Of a stretch of 64,000 bases of DNA, positions 1 through 10,229 are shown piece after piece. The notes under the pieces are model-generated. The model did no database searches and had not been told where the DNA came from. It saw only the letters and a program-made list of their open reading frames with translations. The translations under genes and the position numbers were made by a program. The stretch's first letter is position 1. Each line of letters starts with the position of its first letter. The stretch comes from Arion vulgaris (taxonomy: Eukaryota > Mollusca > Gastropoda > Stylommatophora > Arionidae): NCBI GenBank assembly GCA_020796225.1, contig CM036755.1:83206803-83270802 (forward strand), read 5' to 3'.

Positions 1-1045
1 TACTTTATAGAACGATGTAGGACAGGTGGAATAAAATATGTCTATAGTACTACTTTATAGAACTGATGTAGACAGGGTGAGAATAAAAATATTGTCTATA
101 GTACTACTTTATAGAACGATGTAGGACAGGGGAATAAAATATTGTCTATAGTACTACTATAGACGATGTAGACAGTGGAATAAATACTGTCTATAGTACT
201 ACTTTATAGAACGATGTAGGACAGCTGAATAAAATACTATCTATAGTACTACTTTATAGAACGATGTAGGACAGGTGGAATAAAATACTGTCTATAGTAC
301 TACTTTATAGAACGATGTAGGCAGGGGAATAAAATACTATCTATAGTACTACTTTATAGAACGATGTAGGACAGGTGGAATAAAATACTATCTATAGTAC
401 TACTTTATAGAACGATGTAGGACAGGTGGAATAAAATATTGTCTATAGTACTACTTTATAGAACGATGTAGGACAGGTGGAATAAAATACTGTCTATAGT
501 ACTACTTTATAGGACGATGTAGGACAGGTGGAATAAAATATTGTCTATAGTACTACTTTATAGAACGATGTAGGACAGGTGGAATAAAATACTGTCTATA
601 GTACTACTTTATAGAACGATGTAGGACAGGTGGAATAAAATACTATCTATAGTACTACTTTATAGAACGATGTAGGACAAGTGGAATAAAATACTGTCTA
701 TAGTACTACTTTATAGAACGATGTAGGACAGGTGGAATAAAATATTGTCTATAGTACTACTTTATAGAACGATGTAGGACAGGCTGAATAAAATATTGTC
801 TATAGTACCACTTTATAGTACGATGTAGGACAGCTGAATAAAATACTGTCTATAGTACTACTTTATAGAACGATGTAGGACAGGTGGAATAAAATATTGT
901 CTATAGTACTACTTTATAGAACGATGTAGGACAGGTGGAATAAAATACTGTCTATAGTACTACTTTATAGAACGATGTAGGACAGGTGGAATAAAATACT
1001 GTCTATAGTACTATTTTATAGAACGATGTAGGACAGGTGGAATAA
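1..1045. repeat. 51-bp tandem array, about 20 copies
   Basis: Units of 51 bp containing TTTATAGAACGATGTAGGAC and GTGGAATAAAATACTGTC follow each other with few substitutions (ACTG/ATTG/ACTA variants) and a few 1-4 bp deletions near the left edge. The last unit runs into AGCCTGAGAAATTTAATAGC, which matches the body of the dispersed SINE-A at 5890-5925 and 48630-48660. The array therefore looks like a local expansion of the SINE-A 3' part. It continues off the left end of the window. Confidence 0.95.
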
Positions 1046-1054
1046 AAGCCTGAG

Positions 1055-3412
1055 AAATTTAATAGCCGCATAGATAGGAATGAACGAGGAAATAGGCTTA
1101 TCTAGTTCTGTGAAGAAAATTATATGGTCATATGCAACACATTTTACCAACAAGAATCTAGGAGATTATACACATGGAAAAGTTCAGGAGATAGAAAAAG
1201 GAACCAGATAGATTTCATCATGATTAGGAACAGATTTAAAAATAATGTAATGAACACCAAAACATATCCAGGAGTAGATATAAATTCTGATCATAATCCA
1301 GTGGCGATCAAACTAAATAAGATAGACCAACCAACAAGAAAGGAGCCACATATAGATATATCAGAACTTAAACAACCAGAGATACAACAGAAATATTGTG
1401 TGGAAGTCAAGAACAAATATGAATGCCTAATGACAGAGTGCTTAGAACAATACAGAAGAGAAAATCCTGAAGAGAAAGTAACCAATAAATGGGATTGCTT
1501 AAAACAGAGTATACAAACTGCAAACAAAAACCTGCCTGTAAAAGAATCCATGAAAAATCAAATGTGGATGACTGATGAAATCTTAGAAAAATGACAGAAC
1601 GAAAGAAAGCCAAGAACACCCCAAAGTATACAATTTTAGACAACGAAATACGCAACATGTGCAGAACCACAAAAGTAAACTGGTTAGAAACAAAATGCAA
1701 GGAAATAGAAGATATGGCAGAAAAACACAGGACTAGAGATATGCACAGAGAAATAAGACAAATGACAAGTAAGAAAAATAATATAAAAGGTGGAGGATGT
1801 ATCAAAAACAACAACAATCAACTTTTGTTTGATAAAACAGAAATATTAACAAGATGGACAGAATATGTAACGGCTCTATTTGATGATCAAAGAAGCAGTA
1901 AACTCAGTATACAGAGCAATGACGGCACAAGAATATTAAAATCTGAAGTTGTAAGAGCAATCGAAACAATGAAGCGAGGAAAGGCTGCAGGATTGGACAA
2001 TATTACTGTGGAAATGTTAACCTCCTTAGAGGATTTTGGTATTTCAACCATTACAGATTTGTGCAATGATATATATAACACAGGATATATACCAAGAGAC
2101 TTGAAGACATCAATATTCATACCACTACCCAAAAGCCCAAAGCACAGGAGTGCACAGACTATAGGACAATTAGCCTGATGAGCCACATAACAAAAATACT
2201 ACTCAAGATCATACATGAAAGAATTAAAAACAAGATAAACATAGAAGTAGGAGAAGAACAGTTTGGCTTTAGAGGAACAAGAGAGACAATACTTTGTATA
2301 AGACTACTCGCTGACAAGTATATAGAAGTGCAAAAAGTATCTACTTGTGTTTCATCGATTATAGCAAAGCTTTTGACAGAGTCCAACATGAAAAGCTAAT
2401 CATATGTCTACAAGAAATAGGCCTAGATGGGGATGATATCATACTTATAAGTAACATATACTGGGAACAGACAGCAATAATAAAATATGAAAATAGCTAC
2501 TCTCCATACATAGACATAAAGAGAGGAGTGAGACAAGGATGCATTTTGTCACCAAGCCTATTTAACATCTACACAGAGAAAATCTTCAAACAACTAGAGG
2601 AAATGTCAGGACTCAAGATCAATGTGAAAATAATAAGCAACTTAAGATATGCAGATGACACAGTATTGGTAGCAGAAAATGAACAAGATCTACAAGAACT
2701 AGTGGACCAATTGGACAGAACTAGCAAGGAATATGGATTAGACATTAACATACGAAAACAAAACTATGGTAATCAACAAGGAAATGGTAAAACCTAAAAT
2801 GAATATAAAAATACATGGAGAATTACTACATCAAGTAAAAAGTTTCTTATATCTTGGTCAGATGATAACAGATGATGGCAGATGTATAACAGAAATTAAA
2901 AAGAGAATAGGAATGGCCAAAGATAATTTCAATAGTATGAGAAAGTTACTGACATCCAAACAAATCACAAACAGGCTAAAGATGAGAATGATCAAATGCT
3001 ATATATATCCTATATTAATGTATGGCTCGAAACATGGACAATGAACAAGCAGTTAGAAAACATAATTGATGCATTTGAGGTGTGGATATATAGAAGAATA
3101 GGCAGAGTTTCATGGACAGAAAAACAGATAAATAAACAAGTTTTAGGAAAACTAGGCATGAAACAATTATTAAGAGAAATAAAATTCAGACAAGTAAAGT
3201 ATTTTGGGCACATAAAAAACATGACACCATGATAAAACATTTACTAGAGGGAAAGTTGAGGGGGAAGAGCAAGAGGAAGACCGAGAGATAAGTGGGAGGG
3301 AAACTTTAAGAAATGGACAGGTTACAGTCTGGCAGTATGTAACACCAAGGCGAAAGACAGAGGATGCTGGAGATTCATTGCAGCCAACCTTCAATATGGA
3401 GACGGCACCTGA
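1055..3412 (+). mobile_element. RTE-like non-LTR retrotransposon, endonuclease C-end plus reverse transcriptase, broken
   Basis: Reading across frames gives the end of an APE-type endonuclease (QIDFIMIRNRF, then INSDHNPVAIKL), a linker, and a reverse transcriptase with AAGLDNITVEML, FIDYSKAFDRV, GVRQGCILSPSLFNIY, the catalytic LRYADDTVLVA, and a C-terminal domain (FLYLGQMITDDGR, YIYPILMYGS, RQVKYFGHIK). Frames change at about 1590, 2175, 2345, 2760 and 3000, and stops follow 3230, so it is non-functional. The 5' end is truncated inside the endonuclease, as is common for LINEs. The 3' end is at about 3412 in a GATGATGATGA tail. Many other LINE C-terminal fragments in this window resemble its last third. 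Confidence 0.9.
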
Positions 3413-3424
3413 TGATGATGAGCT

Positions 3425-3572
3425 GGTGCAGTCGCCGTGAAGCTGTTCAGTGAAAGATTTTTTCATTTATACCACAACGGAAATAAAAATCAATGGCCAT
3501 GCCGTGAACTGAATACGGGTCTCCCGCATGGGAGCCGAGCTGTAATCCATTCGACCAGACGTTCCTTGATAT
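3425..3572 (-). mobile_element. SINE-A copy (tRNA-derived), minus
   Basis: The reverse complement begins GGAACGTCTGGTCGAATGG, a tRNA-like box A, and has a B-box-like segment ending near 3500; the body matches 5860-6074. It abuts the 3' end of the preceding LINE. Confidence 0.7.
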
Positions 3573-3649
3573 TAAAGATAAAATGCGTACCTACAAATTT
3601 GTGAATGGACATTTTTTGTGTAAAGTATCCTATTTATGTGATATTTTTG

Positions 3650-4040
3650 AAAAGTTGAATGATTCGTATCGCTTCATACAGTAGCGATATGTACTTTTAA
3701 AGTTGATGAAGAAAATGTTAGAGATGAATGATTCGTATCGCTTCATACAGGGAAGCGGTATGTACTTTTAAAGTTGATGAAGAAAATGTTAGAGATGAAT
3801 GATTCGTATGCTTCATACAGGAAGCGGTATGTACTTTTAAAGTTGATTAAGAAAATTTTAGAGATGAATCTTCTTCTTCTTTGCGTTCGTTCTTTACGAC
3901 CAATTTTAATCACTCTTTGTGATAAGTTTGATCTTTGCCAAGAACGTGTATACGTTGCACATTGGAGAGATGAATGATTCGTATCGTTTCATACAGGGAA
4001 GCGGTATGTACTTTTAAAGTTGATTAAGAAAATGTTAGCT
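3650..4040. repeat. about 70-bp tandem repeat, 4-5 copies
   Basis: Units carry GATTCGTATCGCTTCATACA, GCGGTATGTACTTTTAAAG and GAAAATGTTAGAGATGAAT. The array is interrupted by a truncated SINE-D2 with a 10-bp target duplication, so it predates that insertion. No parent element was recognised. Confidence 0.85.
3870..3965 (-). mobile_element. SINE-D2, 5'-truncated, with 10-bp target duplication
   Basis: A 96-bp fragment matching the 3' part of 27876-28128 (TTCTTCTTCTTTGCGTTCG to GTATACGTTGCACATTGG). AGAGATGAAT flanks it at 3860-3869 and 3966-3975. The truncated 5' end and GAA-rich tail on the minus strand fit target-primed reverse transcription. Confidence 0.85.
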
Positions 4041-4144
4041 TTTATAAAGAAAAAAAGAAAATATACAGCCATGGTAAAGAAAAAAAGAATGAAGACGGAG
4101 GCAAGGAATCTGAATTCAGCAAGGGCGTCGGGAGCCGGAAAGTT

Positions 4145-4375
4145 TGGGATCCTCTGGATTAAGCCGTTTGCTTTGTGTTTCGAAGTTCGTAATTCCAGCC
4201 CGTACAGTTATATTCACGAAAATATTTTTTTTCAGAGACCTTTAAGATTGTTGCCGGAGCTACGGTGTTTGTGCAATGTTTTCGGCAGGTAACCTCCCAC
4301 TTATGAGGAGAGGGACTGAGCCATATTGGGAAACTCAGTGCAATGAAGTCAATCATCTCTAGACCCTTTAGACAG
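4145..4375 (+). mobile_element. SINE-B copy, diverged
   Basis: Resembles 45050-45305: a tRNA-like start (GGATTAAGCCGTTTGCTTTG), then CAGAGACCTTTAAGATTGTT, GGAGCTACGG, CTGAGCCATAT and GCAATGAAGTCAATC. More diverged than the copies at 32455 and 45050. Confidence 0.75.
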
Positions 4376-4379
4376 GACA

Positions 4380-5330
4380 GTCATTAAAAGCATGGTTTGT
4401 GATAGACGAGGCGGGGGAGGACCAAGACGACGGTGGGAACAGAAGGTTAAACTCACTTTCATTATCGCCCGTGTGTTGCCGGGGCCCGCTTGGAGAGCAA
4501 ATAATGATAACACTACAACCTACAAGGAATGTCGTAAGAATGATAACACTACAATCTACAAGAATGTCAAGAATGATAACACTACAACCTACAAGGAATG
4601 TCGTAAGAATGATAACACTACAACCTACAAGGCATGTCGTAAGAATGATAACACTACAACCTACAAGGAATGTCGTAAGAATGATAACACTACAACCTAC
4701 AAGGAATGTCGTAAGAATGATAACACTACAACCTACAAGGAATGTCGTAAGAATGATAACACTCAAACCTACAAGGAATGTCGTAAGAATGATAACACTA
4801 CAACCTACAAAGCATGTCGTAAGAATGATAACACTACAATCTACAAGGAATGTCGTAAGAATGATAACACTACAACCTACAAGGAATGTCGTAAGAATGA
4901 TAACACTACAACCTACAAGGAATGTCGTAAGAATGATAACACTACAACCTACAAGGAATGTCGTAAGAATGATAACACTACAACCTACAAGGAATGTCGT
5001 AAGAATGATAACACTACAACCTACAAGGAATGTCGTAAGAGGCGTCTAAAACCTACAAGGCATGTCGTAAGAGGCGACTGAGGTAAAGGTCTCGGGACGC
5101 TACATTTGCAAATATAAAGCCTCACAGAAATCGAATGTGCTGGTCTACCTGTAGGCGTATAAATGGCACAACGTACAATGGCTCTTAGGCTTGGATCCCA
5201 TACAAATCACAAAGATTGCTTAGCAAGTTGATATGGATAGTTCGAACAAGAACTTTCATTATGACGATGGAGAAACTGGAAGAACCTGTTAGACAATGAG
5301 AGTCTTTGATGTAGTATGTCCTACTATGCG
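4380..5330 (+). mobile_element. LINE C-terminal fragment, split by a SINE
   Basis: Before 4465 the frame reads VCDRRGGGGPRRRWEQK and after 5252 it resumes as TMEKLEEPV, the GRPRRRWxxDI...ExA tail seen in RTE-like LINE ends elsewhere in the window. SINE-D1 (4466-5251) lies between two copies of ACTTTCATTAT. Confidence 0.75.
4466..5251 (+). mobile_element. SINE-D1 with internal 36-bp minisatellite
   Basis: Ends match the other D1 copies (CCCGTGTGTTGCCGGGGCCC; TGCAAGTCG-like body; GATATGGATAGTTCGAAC). The target duplication ACTTTCATTAT lies at 4455-4465 and 5252-5262. From about 4500 to 5075 the segment AATGATAACACTACAACCTA plus CAAGGAATGTCGTAAG (36 bp) is repeated about 15 times; other copies have it once. 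Because the unit is a multiple of three, several frames stay open across it, but these are not genes. Confidence 0.92.
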
Positions 5331-5344
5331 ATTGTCTGTCTGTT

Positions 5345-5560
5345 TTTGTACTCGTTTTCTTCTTCTTCTTCTTCTTCTTCTTCTCGTCTTCCTGTCTTCT
5401 TCTTCTTCTTCTTCGTCTTCGTCTTCTTCTTCTTTTTGCGTTCGTCCGTTATGAATTCAGGCGTAGTCAGGACGCCTGTGTGGCGCTCTAAGTGATTGTT
5501 GCGTGAAGGTGTACTTTCCTTTTCTATCAGTGTCTCCCCCATCTTGAATCGAGTCTGTTT
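5345..5560 (-). mobile_element. SINE-E fragment with (CTT)n tail
   Basis: (TTC)n/(CTT)n at 5353-5440 is followed by TTTGCGTTCGTCCGTTATGA, ATTCAGGCGTAGTCAGGACG, GGCGCTCTAAGTGATTG and TTGCGTGAAGG. The same string of blocks occurs at 52165-52223/53741-53790, 55690-55800 and 56818-56960. The pyrimidine tract would be the A-rich 3' tail on the minus strand. Confidence 0.65.
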
Positions 5561-5859
5561 CTAAAGGATCTAAAGATGAATGATTAACCTCATTTCACCA
5601 CGACTTTCTCCATATGGCTCCGCCTATGTCGGCAGAAATAGTGCACCATCTACCGAGAGTGTTGCACAAAATACGTACTCCGTATCTCCAGCAACAGTTC
5701 TAGGGATCACATGGATAATTTCACATGTGACTAGGTTCGGATTAGAACCGGCAAGCGTCAGAACGACAGACAAAAGTGTTACTTACTTCGCCATTGAGAC
5801 CTTTGTATATTCGCATCACTCATTGATTGAAATAAAAAAACAGAAAATCTAGTTACTAC
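5561..5859. other. unassigned interval
   Basis: No gene, tandem repeat or recognisable element was seen. A 90-codon open frame at 5580-5852 shows no family likeness. Confidence 0.5.
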
Positions 5860-6074
5860 CTGTAATACCGCTTTTAGGGCGGTGTAGGACGGGTGGATTG
5901 AGAGCCTGAGGAATTTAATGGCTGCATGACTAGTGCAGTCGCCACGAAGCTGTTCAGGTTAGGAGTTTTCATTGATGCCCACAGCATTAAAAAAAATCCT
6001 TGGCAATACCGTGCATTGAACAGGGTCTTCTGTATGGGAGCCACGCTCTAATCCATTCGGCCAGACGTTCCTCA
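5860..6074 (-). mobile_element. SINE-A copy, near full length
   Basis: On the minus strand a tRNA-like head starts with AGGAACGTCTGGCCGAATGG and ATTAGAGCGTGGC (box A), followed by CTGTTCAATGCACGG (box B-like). The body carries the GAACAGCTTCGTGGCGACTG block. The end at 5865-5900 (TTTTAGGGCGGTGTAGGACG) is the segment that is amplified in the 1-1045 array. Confidence 0.8.
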
Positions 6075-6076
6075 CT

Positions 6077-6310
6077 GAAATGGAAACCGTGGCGTATTCT
6101 TTACAGGACGTAGCCATCAAACACAGCAAACGATTCTTTGATTTTCTAGACACCACTTACATGTTCAATAGTCTACCATTGCTTCCTGAACGGGGAAGTC
6201 TATTTTTACCGTTCGTAAAAATGCACGGGAACAAATTTGTTTTCAAATTGTCCGCCGCGGTGTTTGATCCAGGTACTCTTGGGTTGTGTGATCGGGTTGA
6301 CTACCGCAAA
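6077..6310 (-). mobile_element. SINE-C copy, minus
   Basis: The reverse complement matches 39450-39705: a tRNA-like head with AAGAGTACCTGGATCAAAC (box B), the core GTTCAGGAAGCAATGGTAGA, then TAAGTGGTGTCTAGAAAATC and GATGGCTACGTCCTGTAAAG. Directly abuts SINE-A in the same orientation. Confidence 0.85.
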
Positions 6311-6394
6311 AACCACAAACGCCCACTACATCACTGAAACTCAAGCTTTGCTGAATTAATTTGTATTTACTTTTCAATCAACTAGTGAATGCCA

Positions 6395-7035
6395 AAGTTA
6401 GACTGTAGGTTCTTCTTCTTCTGTTGTCGTCATAATGTTACCGAGTTGTTGCCCAGTGTCGTGGTTTTCTGTTTCTTGGTTGTTCTGGTGGCTTGAGTGA
6501 TTGTTATTTTTGCTCTTTGACAGGATTCTACTATGCCATCTAACCATCTTTTTGTGGTCTTCCTCTCGCCTTCTTTCCCGATGTTCTGTTGTAGAAGACT
6601 GTATACTGTTGAGTTTGGATGCATTCTTATTAAGTGGCCAAACCACTTCGTTCTTTGTTTCTCGATGTAATTCAAGCAAGGTTCTGTGCCAACTTTCTTT
6701 CTAATGCTGATATTGGTGACTCTGTCTTTTCTGGTGTTGTTGTAACTTTTCGCAGGCAACGCATTTCACATGTAGTTATTTTTGTGACTGTGCTTTGCTC
6801 AACGTCCATGTTTGGCTCTGGTAACACAAAGTAGGTATGAAAATGCTGGTGATCATCTGTTGCTTAGCAGTCAGTGACATTTTTCGGTACCTTAACAATG
6901 GGGCTAGCTTGTAGGTTACAGCATTTGTTTTTTGCACTCTAGCCTCTATCTCTCTGTCTAGTCTACCGACTTCTGTGAATATGTTTCCTAAGTATTTGAG
7001 GTCTGGCCCTCGGTTAACAACTAAAGCTAAAACTC
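6395..7035 (-). mobile_element. LINE reverse-transcriptase C-terminal fragment
   Basis: Minus-strand frames read LKYLGNIFTEVGRLDREIE and YKLAPLLRYRKMSLTAKQQM, IPTLCYQSQTWTL, then VGTEPCLNYIEKQRTKWFGH and LIRMHPNST. These match the 3' domain of the LINEs at 38125-39010, 51065-51620 and 57060-57965. There is one frame change at about 6770. The tail is at the left edge in CTTCTTCTTCTG. Confidence 0.85.
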
Positions 7036-7099
7036 TAGCTAAAAAACAAAAACAATTTTGGATGAATGACATATGCAATTATGTAGATTACGGAATACA

Positions 7100-7735
7100 C
7101 TTTGGTTATTGGTTGCTAAAATGACGTCATGCACTCGTGCAGACCCATGGGTGCTCAGTCTCCCCAACATATATCGAAGAGTACGCATGCTGATGGTTCC
7201 CGTGGCTCGCTGATTAAACACACTCTTCCCCTCAGGCATCGAGTTCTACATGTACAACAGGTAACTATAAACTGTTTAAATCGCAGGATCGATTAAACAT
7301 ATATTTTAGTGTTTTCATCCAACAGACAGTCTTGAAGAGATCGAAGAATATCTTCCATATCCAACTTCAGCTCAACAACAATGGGTTCTGTGCATGCAAG
7401 CATGTCCGCTCTCTCATTTATGCAAACATCGACCTTCAGCTCCTCAACAATGGATTCTGTGCATGCAAGCATGTCCGCTCTCTCATTTATGCAAACATCG
7501 ACCTTCAGCTCCTCAACAATGGATTCTGTGCATGCAAGCATGTCCGCTCTCTCATTTATGCAAACATCGACCTTCAGCTCCTCAACAATGGATTCTGTGC
7601 ATGCAAGCATGTCCGCTCTCTCATTTATGCAAACATCGACCTTCAGCTCCTCAACAATGGATTCTGTGCATGCAAGCATCCCCGCTCTCATTTATGCAAA
7701 CATCGACCTTATGTTAAGGTAAATAATTAGAAGGA
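7100..7735 (-). mobile_element. RNase-H-type LINE fragment containing a 69-bp array
   Basis: On the minus strand the array repeats NERADMLACTESIVEELKVD, the end of a LINE RNase H domain (compare GNERADRLASTASIAGELKM at 42238). It is followed by MEDILRSLQDCLLDENTKI and, at 7245-7130, FNQRATGTISMRTLRYMLGR, in the same order as in 42240-42530. The fragment is therefore a LINE 3' part whose RNase H tail has been expanded in place. Confidence 0.85.
7370..7695. repeat. 69-bp tandem array, about 4.8 copies
   Basis: Perfect or near-perfect 69-bp units containing GGATTCTGTGCATGCAAGCA and TGTCCGCTCTCTCATTTATG. Four of six frames are open because 69 is divisible by three. Derived from the RNase H coding part of the surrounding LINE. 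Confidence 0.95.
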
Positions 7736-7739
7736 GCAA

Positions 7740-8158
7740 TCGGGATATTTTTCCAGAGATCTCTGATCTCAGTGCAGATGAGATCGAGTTTCAAGCGCTA
7801 TCGGAGATGGACGATAAAACGTAGGTCCTGTGTTCAATTAAAGCACGTAAAAGAACCATCGGCAGTTGAATATCTAGAAGAGCAAAGTGAAAAGCCACTG
7901 CCATGACAAAATTCATAAGAAAAGATTGAAAATCTAGAAGAGCAAAGTGAAAAGCCGCTGACATGACAAAAGACATGACAAAATTCATAAGAAAAGATTG
8001 AAAATAATAAATTCTCACAATATCGTCTCCATCTTCAAAATTACATCGTGGACCCTCGCCGGTGATACGGAGTTTGTGCATTGCAACTGAGATCTTCCTG
8101 TGTAAGAAAGAGATCAGAGCACACTGATTACTCCCAGAAGTGCAATGATGATGGTCAT

Positions 8159-8236
<78 letters not shown>

Positions 8237-8290
8237 CAATCAAAAAATCAATCAATCAAAAATCAATCAATCAATTAATCAATCAACGAG
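7740..8290 (+). mobile_element. SINE-F with (ATCA)n tail
   Basis: Shares with 43930-44305 and (reversed) 17130-17520 the blocks TGTTCAATTAAAGCACGTAA, GGAAAGCCGCTG-like, CGGTGATACGGAGTT, GAGATCTTCCTGTGTAAGAA and AGTGCAATGATGATGG, ending in about 30 ATCA units (8157-8280). A 60-bp internal piece (GAAAATCTAGAAGAGCAAAG) is duplicated at 7873-7990. Confidence 0.8.
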
Positions 8291-8344
8291 AAAGAATAAA
8301 TTACTAACAAGCAGCAATCAGAATGCGTTAAGATAAATTTGGAG

Positions 8345-8465
8345 CTAATTTTACGATGAAATGAAATTGTTCATTGTTCATTCGAGGATCATCTTCATCA
8401 CACATCGGACTTGTCCATAATTGGTCCGATCCCCTCCCAAGCATTTACTTCAGTGTGTCTAGACT
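8345..8465 (-). mobile_element. RNase-H-type LINE 3' end fragment
   Basis: The reverse complement reads like the RRSEQLWTCPMCDEDDP block of 12074-12200 (TCGGACCAATTATGGACAAG, TCCGATGTGTGATGAAGATG). Confidence 0.6.
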
Positions 8466-8689
8466 AACTACACCCGCTCTGTGCTGGTTGATGTATATAC
8501 TAGAGTTTCTCTAGTATTTGTTTCGTCTTAACGAACCTTTCGGTATGCAATATTTGCGCAACCGAGATAGAGACTACCTACCCTATATCGTCTTGGCTGA
8601 AATCTTCAGAGTCTATGTTTTCTATTATCGATATTAGCATTCTATATGTAGTGTGCCATGTAAGTGGATTTTTGTCACTTCTGTTTTAT

Positions 8690-8800
8690 CCTTTGCTCGA
8701 TAAAGGCATTTTGGTCGAAACGTTGCTAGTTATTGTTTTTGTATTTTGTAAGACTACAGTACTTTGGTTTTACGTGTTTTACCATGTTTTCTATTAAATC
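8690..8800 (+). mobile_element. Penelope-like element 3' terminal fragment
   Basis: GATAAAGGCATTTTGGTCGA, AACGTTGCTAGTTATTG and ACAGTACTTTGGTTTTACG match the reverse complement of the Penelope 3' ends at 29662-29790, 36960-37080 and 63720-63840. Confidence 0.7.
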
Positions 8801-9190
8801 ATTCATGATGTCGCGTTTGTCCATAGAAGGTCCATTCTCGATCGCAGCAGTGCTCTCAAGTGCACTCGCTCTCTCATTGCTCCTCATCCCAGAATACAAT
8901 TAAACAAATCATGCTTATTAAAATTAATCTTGGATTCTCCGAAAGGAGTTAATTCTTATTTTTCATGTTTGTTGACCTCACACTTTGGTATAACCAATAA
9001 AAGATTCGCATTAGGTTGAAAGTGACGTGCCTCGGCTTAACGAGGCTTTTATCCCTACATAACAACATTAAACAAATCGTGACACAGTCTACGGCACATG
9101 ACCAACCAGAATAGACAAAATGGCACAGGTTATAGCATTTGGTAGCTAATGTTTATGAATGGAAATGAAAAAGCAAGAGCAAGGCAAACA
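8801..9190. other. unassigned interval
   Basis: AT-rich; nothing recognised. Confidence 0.5.
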
Positions 9191-9194
9191 ATCA

Positions 9195-9400
9195 TCATCA
9201 TCAAGTAGCATGTCCTTTGCAGAATGTTGCTTTCATTACAACCTGCTTGAAAAACTGTCTCTAGCAAGTCCTCCCGCCTCTTTATGTTCGTCATTGTCAA
9301 TGTTTCTTTGATGTTCTGCTGTCACCTTCGTCGTGGTCGTTTCTGCCTCTACCCCAGGAGTTCTACAACCATGTCTTCCATTACTGTTCTCTCCAAATCA
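9195..9400 (-). mobile_element. LINE C-terminal fragment
   Basis: The reverse complement resembles 39710-39955 (GGCAGAAACGACCACGACG, GACATCAAAGAAAC-like, TGACGAACATAAAGAGGCGG), i.e. the GRxRPRRxxxxDIKETL tail of an RTE-like LINE, ending in TGATGATGATTG. Confidence 0.6.
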
Positions 9401-9545
9401 GCGTCTTTGTCAAACAATAGTTGATACAATTTACTAGAATGGGAAGTGGAGGATATTCATTATAAATTTACAAATAAGAGTATTTGTTGATATTTTACTT
9501 TGTCCAATGGTGACCATTTACAATCATGCATTTTACATTCTCATT

Positions 9546-9788
9546 CGCCCGAGTGGTTACTGGGGCCCAAATTTGGGGTGTAAAAAATAGAACCACTGTT
9601 ACCTGTCACGCATGTCGTAAGAGACGATATAAGGAGGTTTGGCTGAAATCGGATGTCCTAAACGTGGTCTATGTGTTTCGGGCTTACTAAACCAATGTCA
9701 ACGTATACACGTTCTTGGCAAAGATCAAACATATCACAAGAATGATTAAAATTGGTCGTAAAAAACGAACGCAAAGAAGAAGAAGAAG
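9546..9788 (+). mobile_element. SINE-D2, full length, 11-bp target duplication
   Basis: A 243-bp copy from CGCCCGAGTGGTTACTGGGG to an AAGAAGAAGAAG tail, flanked by ACATTCTCATT at 9535-9545 and 9789-9799. Internal blocks include TAGAACCACTGTTACCTG, CATGTCGTAAGAG (shared with D1), GGTTTGGCTGAAATCGGATG and CGTATACACGTTCTTGGC. Confidence 0.93.
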
Positions 9789-9789
9789 A

Positions 9790-10150
9790 CATTCTCATTT
9801 TTGTTAATGAGAGAACGGACAGGCTGGCTAGCTTTACCGCCACATTGTGGTGGGGGTGTCACCAATGTATAGATCTGACGTTCTGAACGCCTTCGCAGAG
9901 TGTGGCCGTGAAGAGAGCTTTCATCTCAATTAATCAACGTCAATAGCTAGATTTCAAGAGCTTGGATTAAAGATTAGAGTGTCAAGAAAAGAGCAGCACA
10001 ATGAGCGTATGAATAGGCTCATCAATCAACACCGAGCTGGTTCTGTTAATAGCTGGACGCTGTTAGAGATATTACAAAGGAGATCGGATCACATGTGGAT
10101 ACGTCTGGAGTGCAATGAAGATATTCCAAACTGAAACTGAAATTTACAGT
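9790..10150 (+). mobile_element. RNase-H-type LINE fragment, degraded
   Basis: Reads VNERTDRLASFTA, then across frames LGLKIRVSRKEQHNERMNRL and LLEILQRRSDHMW, resembling the RNase H tail and zinc-knuckle region of the LINE at 42040-42564. Several stops. Confidence 0.6.
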
Positions 10151-10229
10151 TGGGCTTGTGTATCGTGGTGTTAAAAGGCTGGGGCTTTTAGCTGTCTCAC
10201 ACGGTAGTGACCTTACAGAACGTAGTAGA

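Noticed and set aside
4392..5081. 229- and 216-codon overlapping frames
   Set aside because: 36-bp tandem units inside a SINE keep several frames open at once.
8081..8336. Poly(Ser-Ile-Asn-Gln) proteins
   Set aside because: Translation of the (ATCA)n tail of SINE-F; the same artefact occurs at 44195-44305.
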